From Streptomyces sindenensis (GTDB taxonomy: Bacteria; Actinomycetota; Actinomycetes; Streptomycetales; Streptomycetaceae): a stretch of DNA of 64,000 nt. The stretch spans positions 1-64,000 of the forward strand of contig NZ_BMSG01000019.1 in the NCBI RefSeq assembly GCF_014649035.1, given 5' to 3'. Both the position numbers and the translations under genes were made by a program. Position 1 is the first letter of the stretch; every line of letters starts with the position of its first letter. The notes below the pieces were generated by a model, which ran no database searches, was not told where the DNA came from, and saw nothing but the letters and a program-made list of their open reading frames with translations. Of the stretch, positions 42,215 through 51,125 are shown in pieces.

Positions 42215-42703
42215 TCAGCAACCGCAGTCGGCCGCGTCGACCGGAGCGGTCAGCGGATCGGCCGCGCGCCGCTCCGCGCCCTCCCAGGTCTCGTAGGCGA
42301 ACCCCTCCCGCACCCAGTACTCGAACCCGCCGAGCATCTCCTTGACCTGGAAGCCCCGCTGGGCGAGGGCCAGGGCGGCGCGGGTCGCGCCGTTGCAGCC
42401 CGGCCCCCAGCAGTACGTGACCACGGGGACGGCCGGGTCCAGCAGCGCCTCCGCCTGCTCGGGGATCAGGGCGGTGGGCAGGTGGACCGCTCCGGGTACG
42501 TGCCCCTGGTCCCAGGAGGCGGTGGAGCGGCTGTCCAGGACGACGAACCCGGGGTCGCCGTCGGCGGCGAGCGCGGCGGCGACATCGGAGACGTCCGCGT
42601 GGAAGGCGAGCGAGGCCGCGAAGTAGGCGGCCGCCGCGGCGGGAGAGGCGGGCGGGACGCGCAGGACGGGGTGAGCGGCCGTGGCCGTGGAGTGCGAGGT
42701 CAT
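42215..42703 (-). CDS. rhodanese-like sulfurtransferase
   Basis: A 162-residue single rhodanese domain. LDSRSTASWDQGHVPGAVHLP and the active-site loop TYCWGPGCNGATRAA with its cysteine are clear. The C-terminus ends in DCGC. ATGs exist at 42709 and 42703; TAGATT lies just upstream as a -10 element and would give a leaderless message from 42703. It is divergent from an Lrp regulator that probably controls it. Confidence 0.88.
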   Translation of the reverse strand: MTSHSTATAAHPVLRVPPASPAAAAAYFAASLAFHADVSDVAAALAADGDPGFVVLDSRSTASWDQGHVPGAVHLPTALIPEQAEALLDPAVPVVTYCWGPGCNGATRAALALAQRGFQVKEMLGGFEYWVREGFAYETWEGAERRAADPLTAPVDAADCGC

Positions 42704-42797
42704 GACCATGAATCTATGGCCGCGAAACCGGACCGGGAAGTGGGGTTCCCCGGCGCTCCTCTTGATTCGCCGGGGATTTCCCTGTTCCCTCGGGGAG

Positions 42798-43244
42798 ATG
42801 ACCGACTATTCCCCGGACGCCACCGACTGGCGCATTCTCGATGTCCTCCAGCGCGACGGCCGCGCCACCTTCGCCGAGCTCGCCCGCGCCGTCGCCATGT
42901 CCCCGAGCGCCGTGACGGAGCGGGTACGGCGACTGGAGGAGCTGGGGGTGATCAGCGGATACGCGGCGGTGGTCGACGCCGAACGGCTCGGGCTGCCCCT
43001 CCTCGCCCTGGTGCGCCTGCGCTACCCGAACGGGAACTACAAGCCCTTCCACGACCTGCTGGACACCACACCGGAGATCATCGAGGCCCACCACGTCACC
43101 GGCGACGACTGCTTCGTCCTCAAGGTCACGGCCCGCTCGATGAAGCATCTGGAGGAGACCACCGGGCGGATCGGGGCGCTGGGCTCGGTCACCACGAGCA
43201 TCGTGTACTCCTCACCGCTCCCCCGCCGCGCGATCGGCCGGTGA
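42798..43244 (+). CDS. Lrp/AsnC-family transcriptional regulator
   Basis: A 148-residue regulator with the Lrp helix-turn-helix (DWRILDVLQRDGRATFAELARAVAMSPSAVTERV, seen in parts) and RAM domain (VTGDDCFVLKVTARSMKHLEE). The ATG at 42798 has CGGGGAG directly before it. It is divergent from the rhodanese gene with a 94-bp gap and converges on sbcC. Confidence 0.9.
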   Translation: MTDYSPDATDWRILDVLQRDGRATFAELARAVAMSPSAVTERVRRLEELGVISGYAAVVDAERLGLPLLALVRLRYPNGNYKPFHDLLDTTPEIIEAHHVTGDDCFVLKVTARSMKHLEETTGRIGALGSVTTSIVYSSPLPRRAIGR

Positions 43245-43265
43245 ACCGCCCGGAGGGGGCTCGGC

Positions 43266-46200
43266 TCACGTGAGGAGGTGGCGGACCGACGAGCCCTGGC
43301 GCTCCTTCACCACTTCGAGCCGGGCCGGGATCCGGCGGCGCAGGTCGGCCACATGGCTGACGATGCCCACGCTGCGGTCCCGCTCCCGCAGGGAGTCCAG
43401 GACGTCGAGCACCTCGTCCAGTGTCTGGTCGTCCAGACTGCCGAACCCCTCGTCGATGAAGAGGGTGTCCAGGCGTACGCCGCCGGCCTCCTCGGTCACG
43501 ACGTCGGCGAGGCCCAGCGCGAGGGCCAGCGAGGCGAAGAACGTCTCGCCGCCGGACAGCGTCGCGGTGTCGCGTTCGCTGCCGGTCCATGCGTCGACCA
43601 CATGCAGCCCGAGTCCGGCCCGGCGGCCACCGGTGCGGGCGTCGGAGTGGACGAGCGTGTAACGGCCGGAGGACATCCGCTGGAGCCGTGCGGTGGCGGC
43701 CGCCGCCACCTGTTCGAGGCGGGCGGCCAGGACGTACGCCTCCAGGCGCATCTTGCGTTCGTTGTCGGCGGAGGTGCCCGCCGCCAGACCCGCGAGCCGG
43801 GCGATCCGCTCGTACTCCTGGCGCACGGGACCCAGCCGCCGCACCTCGTCGGCGGCCTGCCGGGAGAGCCGGGTCAGCTCACCGCAGCGCTCGTCGGCGG
43901 CGGCGAGCGCGGACGCCGCCTCGCGCAGCAGCCATTCCGCCGTCTCGAACTCCCCCTGGGCCGCTGACGGTTGGGCAGCCGGCTGTTCGGCGGCCGCGCG
44001 GGCGTCGCGCTCGGCGCGGCGGTCGGCCACCGCGGCGGCCTCGGCCTGCCAGGCGTCGATGCGGTGCTGGAGGTCGCGTTGGGCCGCGGCGTCGAGGAGC
44101 GTCGCGGCGGCGGCCTCCGGGGTATCGAAGCCGGCCCGGAACGCCGCGTCGGAGAGCCGGTCGTCGGCCTCCTTCCGGCGCTGTGCCGCCTCCTGTTCGG
44201 CGCGTACGGCCTCGGCGGCGTCGGCGAGGCGTGCCACGCGGCGGGTCAATCGCTCCGCGTGCGCCGCGACGGACGGCGACTCGCCACGGGCGGCGGCGAT
44301 CTTCCCCTCCAGGCGGGCCTGCTCGGCGTCGAGGGCCTCGCGCGCGGCGGTACGGGCGGACATCCGACCGTGCGCCTCCTGCCGCTGCTCCAGCCGCTCG
44401 GTGTGCTCGCGCTCGGCGGCGGTGAGTGCCTCGCGTGCCGGGTTCATCGCGGCGGCGAGTCGGTGGGCCTCGGCGTGCTCGGCGGTCAACCGGTCCACCA
44501 GCGAGCCGAGTTCGGCCACGGTGAAGGATGCGGAGGCTTCGTCCCCCCGAGCCTCCGCATCCGCCGCCGCGTGCCGTTCGCGTACGAGTCCGAGCTGCTG
44601 TTCCGCGCGGGCGCGGGCTTCCTCGGCGGACTGCTGGGCGGCCAGGGCCCGCTCCTCCGTCGCCCGGTCGACATGGCCGTCGCCGGGGCTGGCGGGGACC
44701 GGGTGGTCGGCCGACCCGCAGACCGTGCAGGGCTCACCCGCGACGAGGCCCGCGGCCAGTTCCGCCGCGATGCCCCGCAGTCGGCGCTCCCGCAGATCGA
44801 GCCAGGACTTCCGGGCGTCCAGCTCCTGTTCGCGCGCGCCGGTGAACCGCTCCTCGGCCTGCCGCACGTCAGTGGCGAGGGCGTCACGGCGGCACGCCGC
44901 GTCCAGGCGTCGGCGGGCCGGGGCGAGGAGTCCGGCGAGCTGCTCGGCGCGGGTGGCGGCTTCCTGCGAGGCGTCGACGCGCCCCTTGAGGGCCGCACGG
45001 GTGGTGTCCCAGTCGGCAAGCCACGCGTCCGCCTCGCGGATCACCTCGTCGTCGGCCCGGGCCTCCCGGTTCAGCCGGTCGCGCTCCGCGTCGATCCGTG
45101 CGCTGCGCTCCTCGGCCTCTCGTGCCGCGTCGAGTGCGTACAGCTCCTGCTGGAACTTCCGCTCCAGCTCGGCCAGTCGGTCGGCACCCTCGTCGCGCAG
45201 CTCCGGGGGGAGCAGCGCGCGGGCCCGGCCGAGACCGTCGCTCGCGGTCCGGTACGCCCGCTCCGCCTCCTCGCGCAGATCCAGGGCGGGGGCGACCCGG
45301 TCCGCCTTGCGGGCGCGGTCCAACCGCTCCTGGCAGGCGTCGTGTTCGGGGCGCCGCTCCTCCAGCGCGGCGGAGCGCCGGCAGGTCTCCTCGTACCTCT
45401 GCTGGAGGCGGGCGAGTTCGCGTACGGCGTCCAGGGCGTGGCGGGCCTCGCGCTGCCGGTCCTCGGCCCGGGCGAGGACGTGGTGGGCGATGCCGAGCCG
45501 TTCGCGGGCCGTGGACCGGGCGATCGCGGCCCACTCCAGCACCGCTTCGGCGAGGCCCGGTTCGCCGGGCCGGGCGGCGATCGGCGTGGCCTCGGCCCCG
45601 GCGGGTCCGGCCGCCTGGGCGATGCGCTCGGCGAGGGCGAGGATCCGTTCGTCGGCGGCGGTCACCCTGGCCTCGGCGCCCCGGCGCAGTTCGGCGAGGC
45701 GTTCCTCGACGGCCGCGAAGCGGCGGGTGTCGAAGAGCCGGCCGAGGAGCTTGCCGCGGGCCTCGGCGTCCGAGCGCAGGAAGCGGGCGAAGTCGCCCTG
45801 CGGCAACAGCACCACCTGGCAGAACTGGTCCCGGCTCATGCCGATGAGCTGGGTCAGCTCCTCGCCGATCTCCTGGTGCGACTTGCTGAGGGCGTGCCAG
45901 CCGCGCTCGGGGTCGTAACCGCGCAGTCTGCTCTGGGCCTTCTCGTTCGTGAAGCCGTCGCCCCGCTTCTTGGGGCGGGGCTGGGCGGGGCTGCGGGTGA
46001 CTTCGAGGCGGCGGCCGCCGACGGTCAGCTCCAGCTGGACCTCGGTGGGCAGGTCCACGGGCGCGTGGTCGCTGCGCAGGGAGGCCCCGGGGCTCTGCCG
46101 GGCGCCGGGGACGGCTCCGTACAGGGCGAAGCAGACGGCGTCCAGCACGGAGGTCTTGCCCGCGCCGGTGGGTCCGTGGAGCAGGAAGAGTCCGGCGGAG

Positions 46201-46277
46201 GAGAGGGCGTCGAAGTCGACTTCCTGGGTGGCCCCGAACGGGCCGAAGGCGGTGATGCTCAGGCGGTGCAGTCTCAC
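43266..46277 (-). CDS. sbcC: exonuclease SbcC (Rad50-like SMC ATPase)
   Basis: A 1003-residue ATPase of the SbcCD nuclease that opens DNA hairpins and processes breaks. Walker A GPTGAGKT is at 35-42. Long coiled coils flank a zinc hook CTVCGSADHP at mid-protein. The C-terminal lobe has the signature TLSGGETF and Walker B LFIDEGFGSLD. GTG at 46277 overlaps the sbcD stop by 4 bp (GTGA). Longer upstream readings in this frame are antisense shadow of sbcD. Confidence 0.95.
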   Translation of the reverse strand: MRLHRLSITAFGPFGATQEVDFDALSSAGLFLLHGPTGAGKTSVLDAVCFALYGAVPGARQSPGASLRSDHAPVDLPTEVQLELTVGGRRLEVTRSPAQPRPKKRGDGFTNEKAQSRLRGYDPERGWHALSKSHQEIGEELTQLIGMSRDQFCQVVLLPQGDFARFLRSDAEARGKLLGRLFDTRRFAAVEERLAELRRGAEARVTAADERILALAERIAQAAGPAGAEATPIAARPGEPGLAEAVLEWAAIARSTARERLGIAHHVLARAEDRQREARHALDAVRELARLQQRYEETCRRSAALEERRPEHDACQERLDRARKADRVAPALDLREEAERAYRTASDGLGRARALLPPELRDEGADRLAELERKFQQELYALDAAREAEERSARIDAERDRLNREARADDEVIREADAWLADWDTTRAALKGRVDASQEAATRAEQLAGLLAPARRRLDAACRRDALATDVRQAEERFTGAREQELDARKSWLDLRERRLRGIAAELAAGLVAGEPCTVCGSADHPVPASPGDGHVDRATEERALAAQQSAEEARARAEQQLGLVRERHAAADAEARGDEASASFTVAELGSLVDRLTAEHAEAHRLAAAMNPAREALTAAEREHTERLEQRQEAHGRMSARTAAREALDAEQARLEGKIAAARGESPSVAAHAERLTRRVARLADAAEAVRAEQEAAQRRKEADDRLSDAAFRAGFDTPEAAAATLLDAAAQRDLQHRIDAWQAEAAAVADRRAERDARAAAEQPAAQPSAAQGEFETAEWLLREAASALAAADERCGELTRLSRQAADEVRRLGPVRQEYERIARLAGLAAGTSADNERKMRLEAYVLAARLEQVAAAATARLQRMSSGRYTLVHSDARTGGRRAGLGLHVVDAWTGSERDTATLSGGETFFASLALALGLADVVTEEAGGVRLDTLFIDEGFGSLDDQTLDEVLDVLDSLRERDRSVGIVSHVADLRRRIPARLEVVKERQGSSVRHLLT

Positions 46278-47443
46278 CGGGACACCTCGCGCACGGTCTC
46301 GTCCACCCGGACGTCGTCGAACGCGCCGCGCAGCACGGTGCGTTCGAGGTCGCTGGGGCCGCTGCCGCCGCGCACGTGGGCGACGAAGTCCTCGGCGATC
46401 TGGTGGTCGTCGCGGCCCTTGAGGCGCTGGGCGTAGGAGGCGAGCGGATCCTCGGGGGGCCGCTCGGGGTCGAAGACGAGGCTGAGGGTGTGCGGGAAGC
46501 GCCGGGCGAGGCGGGCCATGGGCTCGGCGGGGCGTACCGGGTCGGTGAGGGTGGCCTCGACCCAGGCGTGCTCGTGGCGGTCCAGGGCGGGGTCCTCCAG
46601 GAGGGTGTCGAGGCGGCCCCGGAGCCGGGCGAGGGGCCGCTCCACGGGGCAGTCGATCCGTTCCTCGGCGGCGATGTTCCCGTGGGCGTCGAGGTCGATG
46701 AGCCACATGGTCTTGCGGTGGTCGGCCTCGGAGAAGGAGTAGGCGAGCGGGGAGCCGGAGTAGCGGACCCGGTCCGTGACCCGCTGGGAGCCGTGGAGGT
46801 GGCCGAGGGCCGCGTAGTCGACGCCGTCGAAGACCCCGGCGGGGACGGCGGCGACCCCGCCGACGGTGATGTCGCGTTCGCTGTCGCTGGGCTCCCCGCC
46901 CGCCACGAAGGCGTGCGCGAGGACGACGGAACGGGTCCCGGCGGGGCGGGTGGCGAGGTCGGCGCGCACCCGGTCCATGGCAGCGGTGAGGACCGCCTCG
47001 TGACCGGCCTTCTCCGCCCCCAGGGCGTCCTTGACCAGGGCCGGTTCCAGGTAGGGCAGTCCGTAGAACGCCACGTCGCCGTGGTCGTCGGCGAGCACGA
47101 CGGGGGTGGCGCAGCCCTCGGGGTCGGTCCGCAGGTGGATCCCGGCCCGGTCCAGGAGCCCGGCGCCGACGCCGAGCCGGCGGGCGGAGTCGTGGTTGCC
47201 GGAGATCATGACGGTGGGGACACCGGCGTCGGCGAGCCGGTGCAGCGCCCGGTCGAACAGCTCGACGGCGGTGAGCGGCGGCACGGCCCGGTCGTAGACG
47301 TCGCCGGCGACGAGGACGGCGTCCACCTCGCGCTCCTCGACGGTCGCCACGAGACGGTCGAGGTAGGCGGCCTGGGCGTCCAGCAGAGAGACGCGGTGGA
47401 AGGACCGGCCCAGGTGCCAGTCCGAGGTGTGCAGGAGCCTCAC
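46274..47443 (-). CDS. sbcD: exonuclease SbcD (Mre11-like nuclease)
   Basis: A 389-residue metallophosphoesterase-type nuclease. Metal-site motifs are visible in order: TSDWHLG, GDVYDRA, GNHDSARR, LAHAF and LGHLHG. It partners the ATPase encoded by the overlapping downstream gene. GTG at 47443 (RLLHTSDWHLG) gives the usual N-terminus. Confidence 0.95.
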   Translation of the reverse strand: MRLLHTSDWHLGRSFHRVSLLDAQAAYLDRLVATVEEREVDAVLVAGDVYDRAVPPLTAVELFDRALHRLADAGVPTVMISGNHDSARRLGVGAGLLDRAGIHLRTDPEGCATPVVLADDHGDVAFYGLPYLEPALVKDALGAEKAGHEAVLTAAMDRVRADLATRPAGTRSVVLAHAFVAGGEPSDSERDITVGGVAAVPAGVFDGVDYAALGHLHGSQRVTDRVRYSGSPLAYSFSEADHRKTMWLIDLDAHGNIAAEERIDCPVERPLARLRGRLDTLLEDPALDRHEHAWVEATLTDPVRPAEPMARLARRFPHTLSLVFDPERPPEDPLASYAQRLKGRDDHQIAEDFVAHVRGGSGPSDLERTVLRGAFDDVRVDETVREVSR

Positions 47444-47673
47444 GCCATCACTCCGCCGGTCCTGGTCTGCATCGTCGTCCTCCACCCCGTGGGCCGCGCA
47501 CCGGCGGCCCGTGATCCCGCTCGGCACCGACCACGCTAACGCCGCCGGGCCGCCGGACCCGCATCGATCATGATTTTCACCCCGTGAACCCCCGTGCCCC
47601 CGGGCGACCCCGTGGCCCCCCGGGCGCCCCCGTGCCCCCGTGCCCCCGGCGACGTGCCCTCACCTCACGAGGA

Positions 47674-48306
47674 TCACGCGGTGGCGTCCCCGTACGCCTC
47701 GCCGCCCAGCTCCAGGGTCGCGGTCCCCGCGGTCACGTCGGCCAGCCAGCCGGTGAACGCCTCGACGTCGCCGTCCGGCAGCCCGATCCCGATGGTGACG
47801 GCCTCGGCGTACCGCACCTCCCGGACGTCCCGCCCGGTGGCCCGCAGGTCGTTCTCCAGCTTTCCGGCCCGCTGGTGGTCGACCCGGATCGTGGCGAGCC
47901 GGAAACGCCGCCGGGTGATCGTGCCGAGCGCGTCGAGGGCTTCGCCGACCACTCCCCCGTACGCCCGGATCAGCCCGCCCGCGCCGAGTTTGACCCCGCC
48001 GTAGTAGCGGGTGACGACCGCCACGACGTACCGCGTCTCCCGCCGCATCAGCATCTGGAGCATGGGAACGCCCGCCGTGCCGCCGGGTTCGCCGTCGTCG
48101 CTCGCCTTCTGTACGGAGGCGTCGGCGCCGATCACGTAGGCGAAGCAGTTGTGGGTGGCGGTCGGGTGCTCCTTGCGGACGCGGGCGACGAAGTCCTGCG
48201 CCTCCTCCTCGGTGGCGGCTGGGGCGAGCGAGCAGAGGAAACGGGATCGGTTGATCTCGCTCTCGTGCACACCCGCGCGGGCGACGGTCCGGTACTGCTC
48301 CTGCAT
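47674..48306 (-). CDS. YigZ/IMPACT-family protein
   Basis: A 210-residue protein of the YigZ/UPF0029 family, with the N-terminal Impact domain (SRFLCSLAPAATEEEAQDFV, SDDGEPGGTAGVPML, VTRYYGGVKLGAGGLIRAYG) and a C-terminal DUF1949-like domain. It probably binds nucleic acid or ribosomes; the exact function in bacteria is unsettled. A C-rich gap of 230 bp with CCCCGTG repeats separates it from sbcD. Confidence 0.9.
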   Translation of the reverse strand: MQEQYRTVARAGVHESEINRSRFLCSLAPAATEEEAQDFVARVRKEHPTATHNCFAYVIGADASVQKASDDGEPGGTAGVPMLQMLMRRETRYVVAVVTRYYGGVKLGAGGLIRAYGGVVGEALDALGTITRRRFRLATIRVDHQRAGKLENDLRATGRDVREVRYAEAVTIGIGLPDGDVEAFTGWLADVTAGTATLELGGEAYGDATA

Positions 48307-48380
48307 CCGTCCACCCTATGCGCCGCCGCGAGGGCGGGTCCCGGCGGGAATGGAGAGGCGGGGGCCGGGGTTGTCCGGGC

Positions 48381-48815
48381 ATGAACGCAGACGGCAACGC
48401 GTACGCGGACCACGCGACGATCAGACGGATTCTCCAGGACACGGGCGACACCTGGGCGGTGGTCGGGCTGTCGGACAACTCCTCCCGGGCGGCGTGGGGC
48501 GTGGCTCAGGTCCTCCAGCGGTTCGGCAAGCGCGTGGTGCCGGTGCACCCGAAGGCCGAGACGGTCCACGGGGAGCAGGGGTACGCCTCGCTCGCGGACA
48601 TCCCCTTCCCGGTCGACGTGGTGGACGTGTTCGTCAACAGCGAGCTGGCGGGCGCCGTCGCGGACGAGGCGGTGGCGGTCGGCGCGAAGGCGGTGTGGTT
48701 CCAGCTCGGCGTCGTGGACCGGGAGGCCTGCGGGCGGACGCGCGCGGCGGGCCTGGACATGGTCATGGACCGGTGCCCCGCGATCGAGATTCCGCGGCTG
48801 GGTGCTCGCGCCTGA
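48381..48815 (+). CDS. CoA-binding protein (YccU-like)
   Basis: A 144-residue Rossmann-type CoA_binding domain protein: WAVVGLSDNSSRAAWGVAQVL, GKRVVPVHPKAE, DVVDVFVNSELAG and GAKAVWFQLGVVDREA. It has no catalytic partner domain. Family members are small CoA-binding proteins of unclear role. The ATG at 48381 is the first in the domain's frame after the divergent YigZ start. Confidence 0.88.
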   Translation: MNADGNAYADHATIRRILQDTGDTWAVVGLSDNSSRAAWGVAQVLQRFGKRVVPVHPKAETVHGEQGYASLADIPFPVDVVDVFVNSELAGAVADEAVAVGAKAVWFQLGVVDREACGRTRAAGLDMVMDRCPAIEIPRLGARA

Positions 48816-48861
48816 GCTGCCCGGGTGTGCGGGGCGCCCCGGGGTGGGCAGAATCCCCGCC

Positions 48862-49749
48862 GTGAACGACGTGGACGTACTCGATGTGACCGACGTGACC
48901 GGCGCGACCGACATGACCGGCGTGAACGGCGTGAACGGCGTGAACGGCGTGAACGACGGCACGGTCCGGACGACGGCCGCGCTGACCGCGCTCGGTGTCC
49001 GGCCCGGCGATGTGCTCCTGGTGCACGCCTCGCTGCGGTCGCTCGGGCCGGTGGCGGGCGGGGCGCGGGGGGTGCTGGACGCGTTGCGCCGGGCCGTCGG
49101 CCCTTCGGGGACGGTGGTGGTGCCCGCCTTCACCCCGGAGAACTCCGACACCTCCCCGCACTACCGCGAGCGGGTGCGGGGCCTGGACGCCGGGGCGGTC
49201 GACGCGGTGCGCGCCGCGATGCCGGCGTACGACCCGGCGCTGACGCCCGCGCCGTCGATGGGCGCGCTGTCCGAGACCGTACGGACGGCGGCGGGGGCCG
49301 GGCGCAGCGCGCATCCGCAGACCTCGTTCGCCGCGCTCGGCCCCGGCGCGGGGCGGCTGCTCGCCGGGCACCGGGCCGACTGCCACCTCGGGGAGGACTC
49401 GCCGCTGGCCCGGCTGTACGAGGAGGATGCCCGGATCCTGCTGCTCGGCACCGGCTACGCCACGTGTACGGCGTTTCACCTGGGCGAGTACCGGATGCCC
49501 GGCCCGCCACGCCGGAGCTACCGCTGTGTGGTGGCGTCACGGGGGGTGCGCCGGTGGTGGGAGTACGAGGATGTCGCCCTGGACGACGGGGACTTCGCCG
49601 CCCTGGGCGCGGCGTTCGAGAAGGCCGCCCCCGAGGGGGATGTACGGGCGGGGCGCGTGGGCGCTGCGGAGTGCCGGCTCGTCCGGCTGCGGGCGGCCGT
49701 CGACTTCGCCACGGTCTGGCTCACCGAGCACCGCACAGCCGGGAGTTGA
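48862..49749 (+). CDS. AAC(3)-family N-acetyltransferase with a repeat-encoded N-terminus
   Basis: A 295-residue protein. The AAC(3) fold begins near residue 33 (TVRTTAALTALGVRPGDVLLVHASLRSLGP, seen in parts). GALSETVR, HPQTSFAALGPGA and LGTGYATCTAFHLGEYR are family motifs. Homologues modify aminoglycosides at N-3, but many housekeeping members have other roles. The first 32 residues (VND, VTD, VTG, VNG units) come from 9-bp repeats rich in in-frame GTG, so the true start is uncertain; GTG at 48862 is the first. Confidence 0.82.
   Translation: MNDVDVLDVTDVTGATDMTGVNGVNGVNGVNDGTVRTTAALTALGVRPGDVLLVHASLRSLGPVAGGARGVLDALRRAVGPSGTVVVPAFTPENSDTSPHYRERVRGLDAGAVDAVRAAMPAYDPALTPAPSMGALSETVRTAAGAGRSAHPQTSFAALGPGAGRLLAGHRADCHLGEDSPLARLYEEDARILLLGTGYATCTAFHLGEYRMPGPPRRSYRCVVASRGVRRWWEYEDVALDDGDFAALGAAFEKAAPEGDVRAGRVGAAECRLVRLRAAVDFATVWLTEHRTAGS
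48886..48957 (+). repeat. eight 9-bp tandem units in the AAC(3) start region
   Basis: The units are GTGACCGAC, GTGACCGGC, GCGACCGAC, ATGACCGGC, three GTGAACGGC and GTGAACGAC, all in the reading frame. Seven of the eight begin with GTG or ATG, giving many possible start codons. Confidence 0.9.
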
Positions 49750-49774
49750 CCCGGCCGACCCGGCCGACCCGGCC
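49748..49774. repeat. three 9-bp GACCCGGCC repeats at the AAC(3) stop
   Basis: Three exact head-to-tail copies of GACCCGGCC begin within the TGA stop codon of the acetyltransferase gene. Confidence 0.9.
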
Positions 49775-49817
49775 GTTCAAGGGGTGACCGCCCGCCCCGG
49801 CCCTTCGAGGGGGAGGC

Positions 49818-50372
49818 TCAGACGCCGAGGCCCTCGACGACCACCGCGCCCGGGAGGGCGGCGAGCGCCTTGCCGGGGGCGATGAGTTTGCCGCGCCGGC
49901 TGCCACTGCCGATCAGGACCCACTCCTGGTCCACGACGGCGGGGTCCAGCAGGACGGGCCAGGCGGCGGGCAGGCCGATCGGGGTGATGCCGCCGTACTC
50001 CATGCCGCTCTCGCCGACCGCCGTGTCCATCGGGGCGAAGGAGGCCTTGCGGGCGCCGAGGTGCTTGCGGACCGCGCCGTTGACGTCGACCCGGGTGCGG
50101 GAGAGCACCACGCAGGCGGCGAGGGTGACGTCCTGGCCGCGCTTGCCCGCCACGACGACGCAGTTGGCCGAGGTGTCGAGCAGTTCGACGCCGTGGTGCT
50201 CGGCGAAGACGGCGGTGTCGGCCACGGCCGGATCGCTGTCGACGTGGACGAGCTGCTCGGCGGTGAACCCGCCCCAGCCCGCGGTCAGCGCCGCGACGAC
50301 GGGGGCGGGGAGCAGGCCGAGCCGTTCCGCGGCGGGAGCGGCGTCCTCGAAGGTGCCGATGGGAGCGCGCAT
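49818..50372 (-). CDS. YbaK/ProX-family aminoacyl-tRNA deacylase-like protein
   Basis: A 184-residue YbaK-domain protein (AVFAEHHGVELLDTSANCVVV, VRKHLGARKASFAP, GGITPIGLPAAWPVLLD). Relatives hydrolyse mischarged tRNAs such as Cys-tRNA(Pro) or Ala-tRNA(Pro). The substrate here is unknown. I chose the ATG at 50372; a GTG at 50381 is in frame. Confidence 0.85.
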   Translation of the reverse strand: MRAPIGTFEDAAPAAERLGLLPAPVVAALTAGWGGFTAEQLVHVDSDPAVADTAVFAEHHGVELLDTSANCVVVAGKRGQDVTLAACVVLSRTRVDVNGAVRKHLGARKASFAPMDTAVGESGMEYGGITPIGLPAAWPVLLDPAVVDQEWVLIGSGSRRGKLIAPGKALAALPGAVVVEGLGV

Positions 50373-50416
50373 GGCGCTCACGCTAACAGCGACGGGCGGG
50401 CGGCCGGCCGGGCGTC

Positions 50417-50989
50417 TCAGCGGACGGGCGGGATGGCGACGGCCATGGTGAAGACCGTCGGTTCGCCGCCCTCGTTGCGGTAGCCGTGCGGCACGTGCGC
50501 CTCGAAGGTGGCGGAGGCTCCGGCGGGGACGGCATGGGCGAGGCCGTCGACGAGCAGGGTCAGTTCGCCCTCGGTGACGTGGAGGAGTTCGACGGTGCCC
50601 TCGGGGTGCGGGTCGGACGTGGTGCCCTCACCGGGCATCAGCCGACAGGTCCACAGTTCCAGCGGGCCACGGGCCTCCGCTCCGACGAGCAGGGTGGTGG
50701 AGCTGCCCGCCTCGGTGGACCACATGCGCACGGCCCGGCTCTCCGGGACCAGCCGGACCTGCGGCCCCTGCTCGTGGTCGAGGAGGGTGGTGATGGCGAC
50801 GCCGAGCGCGTCGGCCAGCTTCACCGTGGTGCCGACGCTCGGGTTCGTCCGGGCCTGCTCGATCTGGATGATCATCCCGCGGCTGACTCCGGAGCGGGCC
50901 GCGAGGGCGTCGAGCGTGAAGCCGCGCTCGCCCCGCCAGCGCTTGAGGTTACGGGCCAGCGACTGGGTGAGCTGGTCGAGGTCGGACAC
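50417..50989 (-). CDS. XRE-family regulator with cupin domain
   Basis: A 190-residue regulator with an N-terminal XRE helix-turn-helix (LKRWRGERGFTLDALAARSGVSRGMIIQIE, seen in parts) and a C-terminal cupin (HPEGTVELLHVTEGELTLLVDG, HVPHGYRNEGG). Such proteins sense small metabolites through the cupin. GTG at 50989 has AGGGA six bases upstream. The gene lies 45 bp upstream of the YbaK start and may be co-transcribed with it. Confidence 0.9.
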   Translation of the reverse strand: MSDLDQLTQSLARNLKRWRGERGFTLDALAARSGVSRGMIIQIEQARTNPSVGTTVKLADALGVAITTLLDHEQGPQVRLVPESRAVRMWSTEAGSSTTLLVGAEARGPLELWTCRLMPGEGTTSDPHPEGTVELLHVTEGELTLLVDGLAHAVPAGASATFEAHVPHGYRNEGGEPTVFTMAVAIPPVR

Positions 50990-51125
50990 GTACCGTCCCT
51001 GCGGTGGATGGCGGAATGCGGATGCCGGCGTACGGGTGGCCGGGGCGCGTACGGCGCATGCCGGGGTCAAGAATATTGCACCGCCGTACAGCGCACTCCA
51101 CCGTCCACCGGGCCGGACCGGCGTC

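Noticed and set aside
43971..46436. 821-codon open frame antisense to sbcC
   Set aside because: No recognisable domain; sbcC on the other strand has Walker motifs and a zinc hook.
46278..46706. Upstream extension of sbcC
   Set aside because: It would overlap sbcD over 400 bp and is Arg/Pro-rich shadow sequence; the GTG at 46277 gives the family N-terminus.
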